Assembly: GCF_020360975.1 (NCBI RefSeq) | Contig: NW_025408672.1 | Span: forward strand, 3,224,001-3,288,000 | Origin: Hirsutella rhossiliensis | Taxonomy: Eukaryota > Ascomycota > Sordariomycetes > Hypocreales > Ophiocordycipitaceae | Length of the DNA: 64,000 nucleotides | Direction: 5' to 3' | Shown: positions 31,749-42,900 of the stretch, in pieces | How positions within the stretch are numbered: the first letter of the stretch is position 1 | How the letters are laid out: each line of letters begins with the position of its first letter | Position numbers and translations under genes: made by a program | The notes under the pieces: model-generated | What the model was told of the DNA's origin: nothing | Databases searched by the model: none | What the model saw: the letters and a program-made list of their open reading frames with translations, nothing else

Positions 31749-34700
31749 CAAGACAAGGACATTGTTATCCATGAACAGCTATTGATTTGCTTCTTGCAAA
31801 TGAGCATGGACGACGCTTTTAACACTACGGTCGAGATCTTGAACGCCTCGACAGAGACGTTGACAATGGAAAAGGTGCAGAGCTCTCTGGAAAGCAAAGA
31901 GTTGGAGCTCGTCGATACGACAATCAAGGGAGAAACCGCACAATTCGCAGGTCGTGGCCGCAGTGCATGGAACAAAGGGAACAACAGGTCCAAAGCACAG
32001 GATGGTGGCGATAATAGCAAGGAGGAGGTGCTGTTTGGCCACAGACATAAAAAGGTGTGGCGCTTGAGCCAGACAAGAGGGCACCGAGCCCATACAATCC
32101 AAGAAAAGGATGGCGATAACGGGGTAGCGCTGAAGTCAATCCTGAAGATGCCTGAAAGACTACTACATGCTAGGCTGGGACACCCTGGAAAGCATATGGA
32201 GGGCAAACTGAACGCCGTAATGGATGATCTCGGAGACAACTCATTCTGCCCGTCATTCTGCTCAAGCTGCACCGAGGCCAAAATGACAAGAAAGGTCTCA
32301 AGGGAGCCAATGTCTGCGGTGACAGAAAAGCTAGAGAGAGTCCATATAGATCTTTGGGGGCCAGTTGAGCTATCACTTCAAGGAATGAAGTACATGCTGA
32401 CAATCACCGATCAGGCTACCGGGCGAGTTTGGGTTTATTTCTCTAGAGACAAAACGAGAATTACCGACAAGATCAAAGCCTGGGTAGTTGTTGCAGAGGC
32501 AGAGTGTCGCGAGTACGGAAAAGGCGAAAAGGTCAAGGCGATGCGCTTTGATCGCGGGAAGGAGTTTCTAAACGAGGCAATGAAGGTATTTTGCACGGGG
32601 AGAGCTATTCGGATCGAACCAACAGTGGGCTACCACCCGGAGGAATAGTATCTCTGAGAGGAGCATGAGAACCATATCAGAGAGGGGTCTGCTATGCGCC
32701 ACGAAATGGATCTCCCTGCAGCATACTGGGAGTTTTCGAACGCAACAGCGGCCTATCTGAGAAATAGGGAGTTGTCAAGGGAATGGCTAAAAGCCCATGG
32801 GAGTTATGGCGTGGAGAGAAGCCAAGATCAGGGCACTTGAGAGTGTTCGGATGTCCTGCCTGGGTATTTATTCCCAAAGAAAAGAGAACAAAGCTTCTGA
32901 AAAGAGCATGGCAAGGAGTTTTGTTGAATACAAAGAGGAGACAGATAAAATCTATCTAGTCTGGAACCCAGCTGATAAGAAGGTCCACGAGGTTCGATTC
33001 GTGGAATTCGATGAGAGCAAGTATATGGACAATGAAATCAGCCAAGAATCACAATCGCAGTATGACGATGAGAAGGAAGAGAAAAAGGAGCAAGGGAGCT
33101 CACTGATGATGACTCTGATGCCGAAGATTCGGTCAGGGATAGGACCATGGACCAGGAAGCTACAGAAGCTGGGGAGGATGCCGGAGAAGCAGCGGATGGG
33201 AACCCGACCGACCAAGACACTGCAGATTCGGAGGAAGAGCTCCAAGGAGACACAATCGTTGTCAATACAGGGGAGGCGGATATAACCTCTGCTGAAAGGA
33301 GTCTGCCGAAAACAAGATCCCAGATTCGACGAGAGGCCGTGGCACTCAAAAGAGCAGAGAAGCAGCGAGCAGAGCTGGAATGGCGGCAAAGAGAAGAACA
33401 GCGCATGGCAGAACGTCTGAAGAAGCGAGGAGAGTGGCAGGAAGGAAAGAGCCATGGTAGCAAGGACGCTTCTCCAGCCTAATACAGACCTGTACGACTT
33501 CGACCCGAAAAGCTTACCTTCCGACAGGCGATGGAAGGCAGTGAGAAGGATCAATGGGTAGGAGCTATAGATGAGGAAGTTCAGAATCTCGTTCGACGAC
33601 AGACATTCTCGGAGGAAATCAACGAAGTTGACGTGCACGGAGAAGAAGTAGTTGATGCCAAGCTTGTGTTTGATCACAAGAAAGACAAAGAAGGGAAGAT
33701 ACTACGGTATAAAGCACGTCTAGTCGCGAGAGGTTCACACAGAAACACGGGATCAATTACGAGGAAACCTTCGCACCCACGATCCGGCTCGATGCGATGA
33801 GGATCATTCTAGCTTTAGCGGCGAAGAAAGGCTGGAAGGTATACCAGATGGATGCTGTGGCTGCGTTCCTTGCAGCAGACCTAAAGGAAAGGATCTTCAT
33901 GAAAGTGCCAACTGAGCTCCAGCAATATTTCGGGAAATACGTTCAGATCCTGAAGAGTTTGTACGGATTGAAGCAAGCTGCAAGGATGTGGTATTTGCTA
34001 ATATCAGAATATCTCAAGGAGATTGGTTTCTCACCGATGACAGTGGACCCGACAATATTCAGACATACAGAGTCGGGGTAATCATCGGCGTGCACGTGGA
34101 TGACTTTATGATTACAGGGGACGAGGATGCCATTGAACTGGTCAAGGAAAAGCTGAAGGAAGATTTGAGATGAAAGACCTCGGAGAAGCAGAGAACATTC
34201 TCGGAATTCGGATTCAAAGGCACAAAGGAAAGCTGATGATTGGTCAATCACAATTTGCGAAGGAAATCGTGGCAGAATTTCTCTACGACGACTCAATGAA
34301 GCACGCAACCCCCATGGAACCTGGAGCTATACGGAAGCTCGTTGAGGAACCGGGACGGCCTCTGAACCATGACGAATGGTTGAAATACGTTGAATTGCTC
34401 GAAAGCTGATTTGGCTATGCAATACGAGGTTCGACATTATATTCGCAGTTAACAGAATGGCATCTTTCACGGTAGAGGCATGCTGGAACCACTGGAAGGC
34501 TTTGCTACGAATATTGGGTTATGTCGGCAGGACTATTCACCACGGTATCACATATGGCGGAAATAATGAGCACGCTCAAGGAGTCGAAGGCAGCGATATC
34601 GACTATTATTCCATTGACCACAACATCGAAGGGCACGTCGGCTCTGCAGGCCTACAAGATGGGGAAGCGTTCTCTGACACCGACTACGCTACTGATCCAA

Positions 34701-35169
34701 GGGACCGGAAGAGTATCCTGGGGTTCATCTTTATGGTCTACGGAGGCGCCGTCATGACGTATAGCAAGAAGATGAAATCAGTGGCAAGATCTACGACAGA
34801 AGCAGAGTATGTTGGGATGGGGGAGGCCACAAAAGCTGCTCTCTGGGGACGTCGACTACTTGCAGAGCTGGAAGGAAAGGGGGAGCAAACAGTGCCACTA
34901 CTGCTTGGAGATAATAAGGAGCTGTACAGCTGACCCGAGGAGTATCGAACACGTCGAAAATCAAGCATGTTGATATAGCATTTCATCACGTCGTTGATGA
35001 GGTCAAGGAAGGAGAATTCAAGTCTACTGGGTTCCAGGAGAATATGCTAGCAGATGGGATGACCAAGCCTCTGCCTAGGGATGCTTTCGAGAGGAACAGG
35101 AGGAGGATTGGAATTGGACCCATACGCTATGAATAGCGTTGCAGTTGAAGTCTGACAGCTCTAGGGGAG

Positions 35170-35321
35170 TGTTGACTTGATATGAGACATGGACCAAGAC
35201 ATGTTTAGGCAGCAGTTACAAGTGGTGAGTCACTGGATAGTGGCACGGACGTGCCACTATGTATATATGTATGTTGAGAGCTGTCAGACAGAATTGAATA
35301 GAAGCAAGTTCAATCGCTACA
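35170..35321 (+). repeat. Copia A2 3' LTR
   Basis: 152 bp, identical to the 5' LTR, preceded by the purine tract and followed by the CCACA duplication. Confidence 0.97.
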
Positions 35322-35802
35322 CCACACGCGCAAGGACTCATCGGGGTTGCAGCAGGTCTGATAGTATGTATGACATATCGTCTTTGAGATCCAGTCCCGA
35401 AGCTCGCGGAGTGAGTCTTCCTGTTTTTCGTATAGTCGAAAGTGATGGGTGTAGATTTGCCACTGTTGGGAGTATTCTTTCTGGGCCCTATCTCTCTCTG
35501 GGGCCGTCTGCAGCTCCGCAAAGTTTGGAGGCACTGGCTCGGCCGGGAACCTCTTGAGGAGCCCAGCGGCAGGGTCGTTGGCAATCCACAGCCAGAGCTT
35601 TCGGTCGCAGGCGTGAGCGTGGAACTTGTTGTTCCAGATGGACCAATCTTGCGGGTTGTTGAGCAAGACCTCCATCTTTTTCGTGTTGGTGTCCATCTTG
35701 CTTAGTGTTGGGTGTTTTATAGGTATATTTCGATCGCTATGTATTCGGGTTGTTGGTATTTCTCAAAGGGAGCCTTTTCGTAATGGATGGTTGGTAGCAA
35801 AT

Positions 35803-35822
35803 AGAGATGTGAGACTCTTAAT
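35803..35822 (-). promoter_or_regulatory. Copia B primer-binding site, tRNA-Lys(CUU) half
   Basis: On the minus strand the first bases after the 5' LTR read ATTAAGAGTCTCACATCTCT. The first 13 are complementary to the anticodon arm of a tRNA-Lys with anticodon CUU (TGAGACTCTTAAT). The match starts at nucleotide 39 of the tRNA, as in Drosophila copia, which primes from a 5' half of initiator tRNA-Met. No match to a tRNA 3' end was seen. The tRNA sequence is from general knowledge. Confidence 0.7.
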
Positions 35823-36081
35823 TGTCAGAACGGTGGTTCTGCGGCTCGGGCCTAATGAGGAAATATGTGGGTATGTACGATGGATCAAGGCTTAATGCAG
35901 CAGCTTGTGTGCAGCTGCAAAAGAGGTTGTATTGATTGTGATGATCTGTGTTCTTTTTTCTTCTTGAGGCCTCCTTGGAGGCCTCGTCCCTAAGGGGGGA
36001 AATTGGCTGCCGGATTTGCCCGGTGTCTGCACGTGATGATGCACGTGATCCGACATGTGTTTCTACCCGTCAGTTCCGACA
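35823..36081 (-). repeat. Copia B 5' LTR
   Basis: 259 bp. It holds the element's promoter region by position. Its inner edge (35,822) abuts the primer-binding site. Confidence 0.95.
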
Positions 36082-38520
36082 ATTGCACACCTTTCCATAT
36101 AACGTACCTCACTGAGTCATGCAACGCGTGTCATGCAACAAATTGCCCGACCGGCAAGCCAGAGCGAAAATTAATCCTGCAACCGACACAACCATTTAAA
36201 ATACTATTAAACATTACAATTATGTGAAACACTTCATACAGAGTCTATCGATATGATGGTTTTCTTAGGAAATATGAGCAGGCGGTCTTGTGGTCCGCCC
36301 AGACCTGAGAGACTGAGAAACCGGCCTCCATACTTCCCTGCGCTTCCGTCGAACGGGAGGTATGTCTTTTACCCCTAAAGCTCCGGGACTGTGGTCTCGA
36401 GCCACTGAAGCTTCAGAACCAATCTTTACCCTTTCTTCCTCCGAGTTGTTGCGTGGTTGAATGCCCGTCGCGCAAACCCGCTTCCAACGCCCCTCGTTTT
36501 CTCACCGCTACCATGTCTTTTGTGCCTCTTACACCAGGCTTTGACGTAGCAGCTACCTCAAACTTGACTTCCCGAATAGCCTGGCGTTCAGCCTCGCGTG
36601 CAGACCTCTCTGCTTTTAATTTTGCTGCGGCCTCCCGTTTCTCAGCTCGCTTTGCCTCGCGCTCCGCAGCACGCTCTGTCTTCTCTCGAGAACGCTGCTC
36701 TCGCAAGGCCTGACGCATTGCAGCCCGCTGTTTTTCTTCTCGGCAGATTCTCGAGCCTTTTCTTCACGTGATATGGCTACCTGGAGTCGACGATCTTCAA
36801 TGGCTTGCTTGCGCTGCTCGTCGGCCTGTGCCTTGTCCGTCTGACGTCGCCGCGCCAGTTCCACCTTGGCTGGACTGAAAAAGACCGGCTGGCCACCACT
36901 TTCTTCTGGATTGAAAAGGCCCAAGGCCTTTCTGCGTTTCACTTTTTTATGTGCAAGTTTGAGCGCTTCCTGTAGATCTCGATTTTCGTGTTGTACGAGC
37001 TCATATTGTGTCGCCAGTTTCTCTGATGCTCGGGAGAGCGCTGTGACTCGGGAGTCCATCAGCCCTTCCTTGCGGAGACGGCGGGTAATGCGCCGAATAG
37101 CCCGAAGAGAGCCTGGAGTCTTCATCGCCCTTTCCTCAGATGCAGTTTGTGGGGGTGTCACATCACTGCTGTGGCTAATCTTGGACAATACTTTGCCGGG
37201 GTCGAGTGGATGGATTCCTGTGGCCCGCCAACCAGCCTCGATATTTTTGGCCGTAAATGCCTGGTTCCACGCATCACGAAAGAGTGGCCAAAAGTTCCGT
37301 TTGTTAAGGCGAATTAACCCCCATCCAATGGACATCAGCTGGTCGGAACCTTGAGCATAATAGGTGGAGAGTGCGGAAAACAGGCCAACATCGAGTGGTT
37401 GAAGCCGATGAGTTGAGTGCGATGGCAACACAGCAATGAGAATTCGATTCCGATCGGCATAGTCAATGAATTTCAGGTTAATGTGACTATTATGACCGTC
37501 TAAAATTAAGAGACGGTAGGCACGACCAGCCTTTTGCTTCGTATGGCATTCAAATAAGCGCTGAAGCCAGTGTAAACCCAGTGCGTCACAACTCCAGCCG
37601 TTTTCCGTACTGGCGAAGAAGGCTACTTCGCTGGAATGGTCAAAATCTTCAAGCCAAGTATCTTGGAAGTCTTTTGACTCCCCTTTGTAAATGAGGGCCG
37701 GTGGCAGGAACGAATAATCTGCACATATGGCAGCGATCAGCGTGATGAACTCCCGGTTCCCGTCTTGGCTTGCCCCGACCAGTTTTCCGCGCCTGAGGGC
37801 TTCTCGGGGGACAACTCGCTTGGCAGAGCGAGAGAGACCAATTTGGAATCCCTTCTCGTCAAAATTATAAACATTTGAGGGACTGATGTTGTACTTTTCG
37901 ATCTTTTCGCGGAGCTAGTTGGATTCGGTCAGAAATGGCGACTTTACGGCATTTGACCGAGTATTGTCGGCAGTATACCCTTGAAATGACGATAAAAGCA
38001 GTCTTACTAAATTGAAGAAGTTTTGAAATGCCTGGAATTATCAGCAGCCTTCCGCTGATGATCTATGGTGCGCAAATACAAGCTCGAAAGACGGTCATGG
38101 TGTCGCTTGCGGAAGCGGCTCACCCAGTTGACACCAAGCTCTGTCCCTGCGATTTCCTCGGCGATATTCTTCAACATCTGAGGGTAGGCGGGATACCACG
38201 GTCGGTCAGCTTATTGACGTGCCCAATAAGAATCTCCTCCTGCGCGCTGGTGAGTTTCTGTCGCGAGTAAGAGTTCGCGTCGTGATTTGAGGCTGTTTTG
38301 CCTTTGAAGCGGCGCCACAGCGTGGATTTGTCGATATTGTATTTCCTCGCGGTCTCTGCATATTTAGGGCGATCTTGGGATTGCAGTTCTATAATTGCCT
38401 CTGCAATACGAGTGTTGTGGTCCATATCGCGTCAATTTGAAGAAGACGCGTCAGGTGTTGAACATTGTTGCATGACCTAGTGCGTTGCATGACGCAGTGG
38501 GGTACGTTATGGAAAACCAC
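36082..38520 (-). mobile_element. pogo-type transposon 2
   Basis: Imperfect terminal inverted repeats lie at about 36,092-36,141 and 38,465-38,516: TTCCATATAACGTACCTCAC on the left against TTCCATAACGTACCCCAC on the right. Each repeat holds two direct copies of GTCATGCAAC, likely transposase-binding sites. The outermost bases and TA duplication are unclear because Copia B abuts the left end. The minus-strand transposase fills the interior. Confidence 0.8.
36413..38425 (-). pseudogene. pogo 2 transposase, with stop and frame changes
   Basis: The start at 38,425 reads MDHNTRIAEAI, with a psq helix-turn-helix (YAETARKYNIDKSTLWRRF). The N-terminal frame breaks between about 38,170 and 37,920. A stop (TAG) interrupts ESN*LREKI near 37,916. 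From there to 36,616 the frame is open without a start codon. It holds the first Asp in YNFDEKGFQIG, the second in LLILDGHNSH and the TRLQPLDVG-like block HRLQPLDVGLF. A long Lys/Arg/Glu-rich coiled tail changes frame near 36,715 and ends at 36,413. Motif order and spacing are those of Fot1/pogo transposases. It is not expected to be active. Confidence 0.85.
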
Positions 38521-38539
38521 CCTGATCCATCACTAATAT

Positions 38540-38821
38540 GGCATTTCAAACTGCCACGACCTAAAATATAGGCTAACTGTGTGAATAGGGGAATCAGACT
38601 GTTGGAGGCTGATATACTCTGTGTGACAGTTTATGAGCCTGGATCTGATCAACCAGGGCTGCGTTGTCTTTTTGTCAGTCGGAAATGGACTGCGGAGGTA
38701 TGTCGTACTTTTGAGCGGCGCGATACTGCGAAAAGACGTTGTTTGTGATTTACGATATGACAATTGCCTTTTCCTCCTCTGCGTAGACACGTCTAGGCCG
38801 TTTTAAGGTCAATTTGGACAT
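38540..38821 (-). pseudogene. pogo 3 transposase N-terminal remnant
   Basis: From an ATG at 38,821 the minus strand reads a basic start (LKRPRRVYAEEEKAIVIS) and, after a stop, a psq-like helix-turn-helix (FSQYRAAQKYDIPPQSISD), then another stop. Both stops are one C-to-T change from the expected residue (CAA to TAA, CGA to TGA), as repeat-induced point mutation produces. The rest of the element is missing. Confidence 0.6.
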
Positions 38822-39445
38822 GTGGTGGAGGGATAATGAGAATAATCATCGTCGGGAGGGAGAGGAAGATTACGTTGCTGAATGGTAATTTCGCGTGCAA
38901 CGTTCACACAGACCACAACGCCCTGTACAAGCATTCAACCGGCGAAAAGTAGAAATCAGTCAATTCTCTATCTGCTCCAAGTGACGGCTTGCAAATATCT
39001 TCAAAGTTGGCTGGAATCGGTGTAAGTGAAATGGTAGACTTTTAGTGGAGTTTTTAATTACGCTACCGAAAGAGGGGTGGGGATGGTAGCAATCAACCAG
39101 CGTGACAATGCTCTAGGGCACATAATGTCACAACGAGCCCAGCCTGTAGGCATCACTACACAAGTTCCATCAGAGTCTTAGATTTGGTATATCTCATCAT
39201 GGCGTACCAGCTCCTATTTCCTCGTGACAATTTACGAGCATCTACAGGGTAAATGTCCAATACTGCAACATTAGACACCATGTTGGAGCATCGAGAACGG
39301 TCCGGTCCGCCAACTGCAGCCTGCCCTCGATCATTTGCTGCGTCATGGTCCATCTCTACCTTGAGTTAAGTAGCTGACCCGCTTCCGAGTTCCGACATTT
39401 TTTTTAGCTCATCAACAATTTGAGGAGGCGCAGCGTAGTTGACAT
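38822..39445. other. Upstream region of the secreted-protein gene
   Basis: No supported gene or element. Short frames have no recognised domain. This is probably the promoter side of the gene at 44,774, now 5.2 kb away because of Copia C. Confidence 0.45.
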
Positions 39446-39452
39446 TATAAAA
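39446..39452 (+). promoter_or_regulatory. TATA box of the secreted-protein gene
   Basis: TATAAAA lies 107 bp before the Copia C insertion site, which would place it about 125 bp upstream of the native ATG in the uninterrupted allele. This is an inference from position and sequence. Confidence 0.45.
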
Positions 39453-39559
39453 GACATCACTCTCCCGCTTGAAAGAGAATATATATTCAAGTTATAGTGC
39501 CCAGCTCTAAAGCAAAGGCCAACAAGCATCATTTATAGAAATTACGAGTCGATCAACGC

Positions 39560-39777
39560 TGTCGCATTCAGGATGCGTATAATGAAATGCGCGGTTGATA
39601 AGCGATGTCATCGAACTTTCTAGATAACATTACAAAAGCACCCTGGGTGGCAAGTGGCAATTCGCCACCGCAAGGCAGTCATATTCCCTCAGGACTATAA
39701 GGAGACAGAACTTCTCACATTCATTTTAGATAGACGACAATGAACAGATTGACTCTTACCCTCATTTTATTGCGAGA
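39560..39777 (+). repeat. Copia C 5' LTR
   Basis: 218 bp, identical to the 3' LTR; TG..GA termini. Confidence 0.96.
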
Positions 39778-39790
39778 GTTATGAGCCCGG
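39778..39790 (+). promoter_or_regulatory. Copia C primer-binding site, half tRNA-iMet
   Basis: GTTATGAGCCCGG starts right after the LTR and matches the complement of initiator tRNA-Met from nucleotide 39 backwards through the anticodon. Confidence 0.85.
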
Positions 39791-39973
39791 TTGGCCCTTA
39801 GTTGCGCCATCGGATTCTCTTGCACCTACGCTTTGGCACAAATCGTCTCCACGAAGAGCGACAGCGCCAGTTTTTGAGATCTACGCCCTTGAAGGTGTAC
39901 AAGCTCAGTCTATCGAGATCTACGTCCACGAAGACGTACAAGCTCAGTCTATCGACTACCATCAGCACTCAGG

Positions 39974-42900
39974 ATGGAGTCACACAAGGAAGCGTCCATC
40001 GATTCGTCCCGGGTCAAGCTTAACGGCCCGTCAGACTGGAAACAGTGGATAAGCGTTATTCAAAAATTCGCCATTGCGCACGGAATCTGGGACTTTGTCG
40101 ACCCAAGTCGACCCCTCAACCCGGCTCCACGGGAACCACGGAGACCGGAACCATCAGATCTGCAGGATGAGGCAACACTCATAACCCTCAATCCTGACAA
40201 GATCAAAACTTTTGAGCTTCTGACTTCCCAGTACCGTCATGAGTACTCGATCTTTAAGGCACGACAGAAGGCTCTAGCAAGCCTACAGGAACATATCGTC
40301 AAGACCTGTGGGAACTATTACAACACCATTGCCTACGAACATGACGTTGCAAAGGAACTTAGGGTCCTCAAGCAGAGGATTCAGCCTACCAGCTGGGCAC
40401 AAGAACAAGACGTCCTTGACCGATTTCATTCCACGTTGAGGTCGCCCGACAGGACAAAGATTTCGGATTGGGTCACAAAGTGGCACCAAGTCCTCACCGA
40501 AGCCCAACAGCTCGGTATCCCCGACGCCCAAGGCCTCAGACCGACTCGGCTGTTCCTTAAGGCAGTTTCGGGAGTAAACCCCACGTTTTCTCATTACTGG
40601 CTCAACAAAATGGAAGACGAAGCCCGTGGCATCGATCCACTCTGGCAAGGTCGATTTCCAGACGGCATTGAGATCAGTACCATTTTTGAGAGGGCTCATT
40701 CCCTCACTTCTGATCAAAAGGGTGGAAATAGCGGAAGCACGTTCGCCACTTGGCAGGGCGAGCATTCCAGCCAAACAAACACCAAACGATCCTCTCAATC
40801 CTCTTCCAACAATGATTCCTCCTCTTCGACCACACATCGGATACCCACGTGTGTATGCGGCAAGGACCACCGATTCCCTGACTGCTACTACTACAATGAG
40901 TCGATTCGGCCGACCAACTGGCAGCCGAGGACCGATATAGAGGCCAAGAAGAAAGAGCTTCTTGAGAAGAAACCACACCTAGTTGGGGTAGTCGAACGTA
41001 TGCTCAAACACTCAAAAGGGCAGAGTCAGAATCGACAGGATGGTTCTGGCAACAAAAACTACACTCCGAGTACGGGTGAACCGTCAGCAACTGCTGCAGT
41101 CACCTTAAGCTCACCTCCACCGGCAGCCGCATCCACATCATACGTCTACCCGCTTCGAGACTCTGTTTTGCTTGATTCAGCATCAGATGTCCACGTAGTT
41201 CGGGATCGGCACCGTTTTATTGACTACCAATCTGCAGAGGAAGGAGAAAGACTTCTTTCGGGGAAGGAATTTTTGCCTATCCTTGGTCGAGGCACCGTCA
41301 TCATTAACGTCAGCTACAATCGAACTTTCCAACTCAACCAAGCCTTACACGTCCCGTCTTTTCATACCAACGTTGCATCAGCCGACCGTTTCCGCAAGGC
41401 AGGAATCGATTGGACTCTTATGACAGGAGTCGTGTCAAAGAATGACTGGGAGATATGTAGGACGACCCCAATGCACGGACAAAACGTCCTCGAATTCACA
41501 CCAATTTCCCCTTCCCTGCCGCCTGCTATTGCCGCCGTAACCTCAAAGGATCCCAAGCCTTCTGATCCGAAAGAGGCACTACTCTGGCACCGACGTCTGG
41601 GTCACTTGAACCCCGCTGCATTGGAACACCTCGTCGAGACAACGACTGGATGCAAGATCAAAGGCCCAGCAACGATCGACTGTCAGGTGTGCTCCCTCGC
41701 AAAAGCGAAAAAGCAAGTTTCACGAAGACCGTCCAAGGCAACTTCTCCAAGGCCTTTCTGGCGGATCTACATTGACCTCTTCAGCATGCACCAAAGCTAC
41801 AACGGCAAGAAGGTAGCATTGCTACTCAAGGATGACTTTTCTGGGCTCATTTTCTGTTACGCACTTCCGAACAGTCAACAAGAGACCCTTATTTCAACGC
41901 TTTCACGTTTTTCTTCGTACATTTGGCGCCAATGGAGGCTCCAAGTATGCGTCGTTCACCGGGATAACGACCGTGGACTCCAGTCCGGGTACGTTACATG
42001 GATAGATGATGAGGGCATTGAGGATGAACCTACTGCTCCTCACACACCGGCACAGAACGGCCCTGCCGAGCGTTCTGGGGGGGTGATAGGCGCAAGGGCT
42101 CGGAACATGCACGTCGAGGCGAATCTCGATGATGATATGTGGCCTGAGACCTGGACCGCCGCCACCTACCTATACAACCGGTCACCTCAACTTCGCGAGA
42201 ACTGGAAGACTCCTTTCCAAAGGCTACACGAGTGGCTTAGGGACAGCAACCGAGACACAGGTTACTCAGCGAATCCTTTACCCGACATCACTCACCTGAA
42301 GGCATATGGCTGTAGAGCATATCCTTTAACAACTACTGTGCTTGAAGGTACTCAGAAGAGAGACCTTAAGACTCAACCACACGCTGAGATTGGATATCTC
42401 GTGGGATACGATTCCCATAACATTTACCGCATTTGGATTCCATCACGCTCGGAAGTCCGCCGAGTCCGTGATGTCACTTTCGATGAATCACAGGTCTACC
42501 AGAAATCTGCTGGAGACATTCCCCTGATCATTAAAGAACCAGAAATCCCGTTCCCAGAGCACATCGACTCTGAGTCAGAGGATGAGGAGCCCAACGATCA
42601 GATGGTTTCTCAGTCCGCCCTGAAAACGCGTGTGCTTCCAAGATGAGGCACCACAACTGCTTCCCCCAAAGCAACCCCCGGACCCACATGACACGATTTT
42701 TGTTGCTGCCCGGGAGGCCCCGCCTCTAAACCCCGAGCCTGAGCCAAATCGAGTGGACAAGACTCCTCAAGAGCCAACTAGACGCTCAGCCCGAGTTCAA
42801 GCGAGAAACAGTCTCATCCTCAGCTTCCTTTCACGCTGCATTTCGAACAGCAAGGGAGGAACGACTCCACAAGCGGAGCCTTCCCCCTGAACCACGATCC

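Larger units (their letters stand above)
27991..34990 (+). pseudogene. Copia A2 gag-pol, deleted and split by D
   Basis: Gag starts at 27,991 and is identical in protein to A1 until D splits it at 28,412 (INSQD). It resumes at 31,754 (KDIVIHEQLLICF). At about 32,020 the sequence jumps from gag straight to VLFGHRHK, skipping the zinc knuckle and protease seen in A1. Integrase follows (LLHARLGHPG, CTEAK, AMRFDRGKEFLNE). A Glu/Lys-rich linker at about 32,900-33,480 leads to the RT with VYQMDAVAAFLAA and the catalytic GVHVDDFMITG (about 34,095). RNase H has FSDTDYATDPRDRKS and STTEAEYVGMG. Many frame changes and a stop near 34,932 are present. It cannot act on its own; its mobility must have relied on another copy. 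Confidence 0.9.
27731..35321 (+). mobile_element. Copia element A2, complete ends, nested in B
   Basis: LTRs at 27,731-27,882 and 35,170-35,321 (152 bp) are identical. The target duplication CCACA is at 27,726-27,730 and 35,322-35,326. Removing A2 restores the Copia B gag frame across the site (SLRVWYAKLQKH). The primer-binding site GGTTATGAGCCCGG starts at 27,883, and a purine tract CTAGGGGAG ends at the 3' LTR. Element D is inserted at 28,413-31,748. A2 lacks the zinc-knuckle/protease segment present in A1. Identical LTRs point to a recent insertion. Confidence 0.96.
23618..35696 (-). pseudogene. Copia B gag-pol, split by A2 and frameshifted
   Basis: Gag starts at 35,696 (MDTNTKKMEVLLNNPQDWSI). 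It runs to the A2 site at 35,326 and resumes at 27,730 as YAKLQKHAKGSQEE. I see no zinc knuckle. Downstream come the integrase HHCC (WHLRLGHPG, CDNCGTAKAK), the core with AIDFHDLQPD, IECDNELTS and GGAERSGG, and the RT with YVDD in VFFYVDDIVFAYQ (about 24,650). RNase H has ASDASFADN, STTEAELLAL and QCDNTQTIR, and the stop is at 23,618. Frame changes occur near 26,465, 25,750-26,000, 25,130, 24,870 and 24,010. A repeat-rich linker lies between integrase and RT. Even ignoring frameshifts, A2 makes it non-functional. Confidence 0.9.
23211..36081 (-). mobile_element. Copia element B (host of a nested insertion)
   Basis: A minus-strand Copia element. Its 3' LTR is at 23,211-23,464 and its 5' LTR at 35,823-36,081, both running TGTC..GACA. 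A G-rich polypurine tract (minus strand) abuts the 3' LTR at about 23,465-23,475. Gag lies at the right, RNase H at the left. Element A2 (27,731-35,321) splits gag. The bases flanking the two LTRs (atagg and attgc) do not match, so no target-site duplication is visible. The right end sits next to the terminal repeat of pogo 2. Confidence 0.93.

Noticed and set aside
36453..37354. Plus-strand ORFs of 86 and 162 residues
   Set aside because: They are antisense shadows of the pogo 2 transposase.
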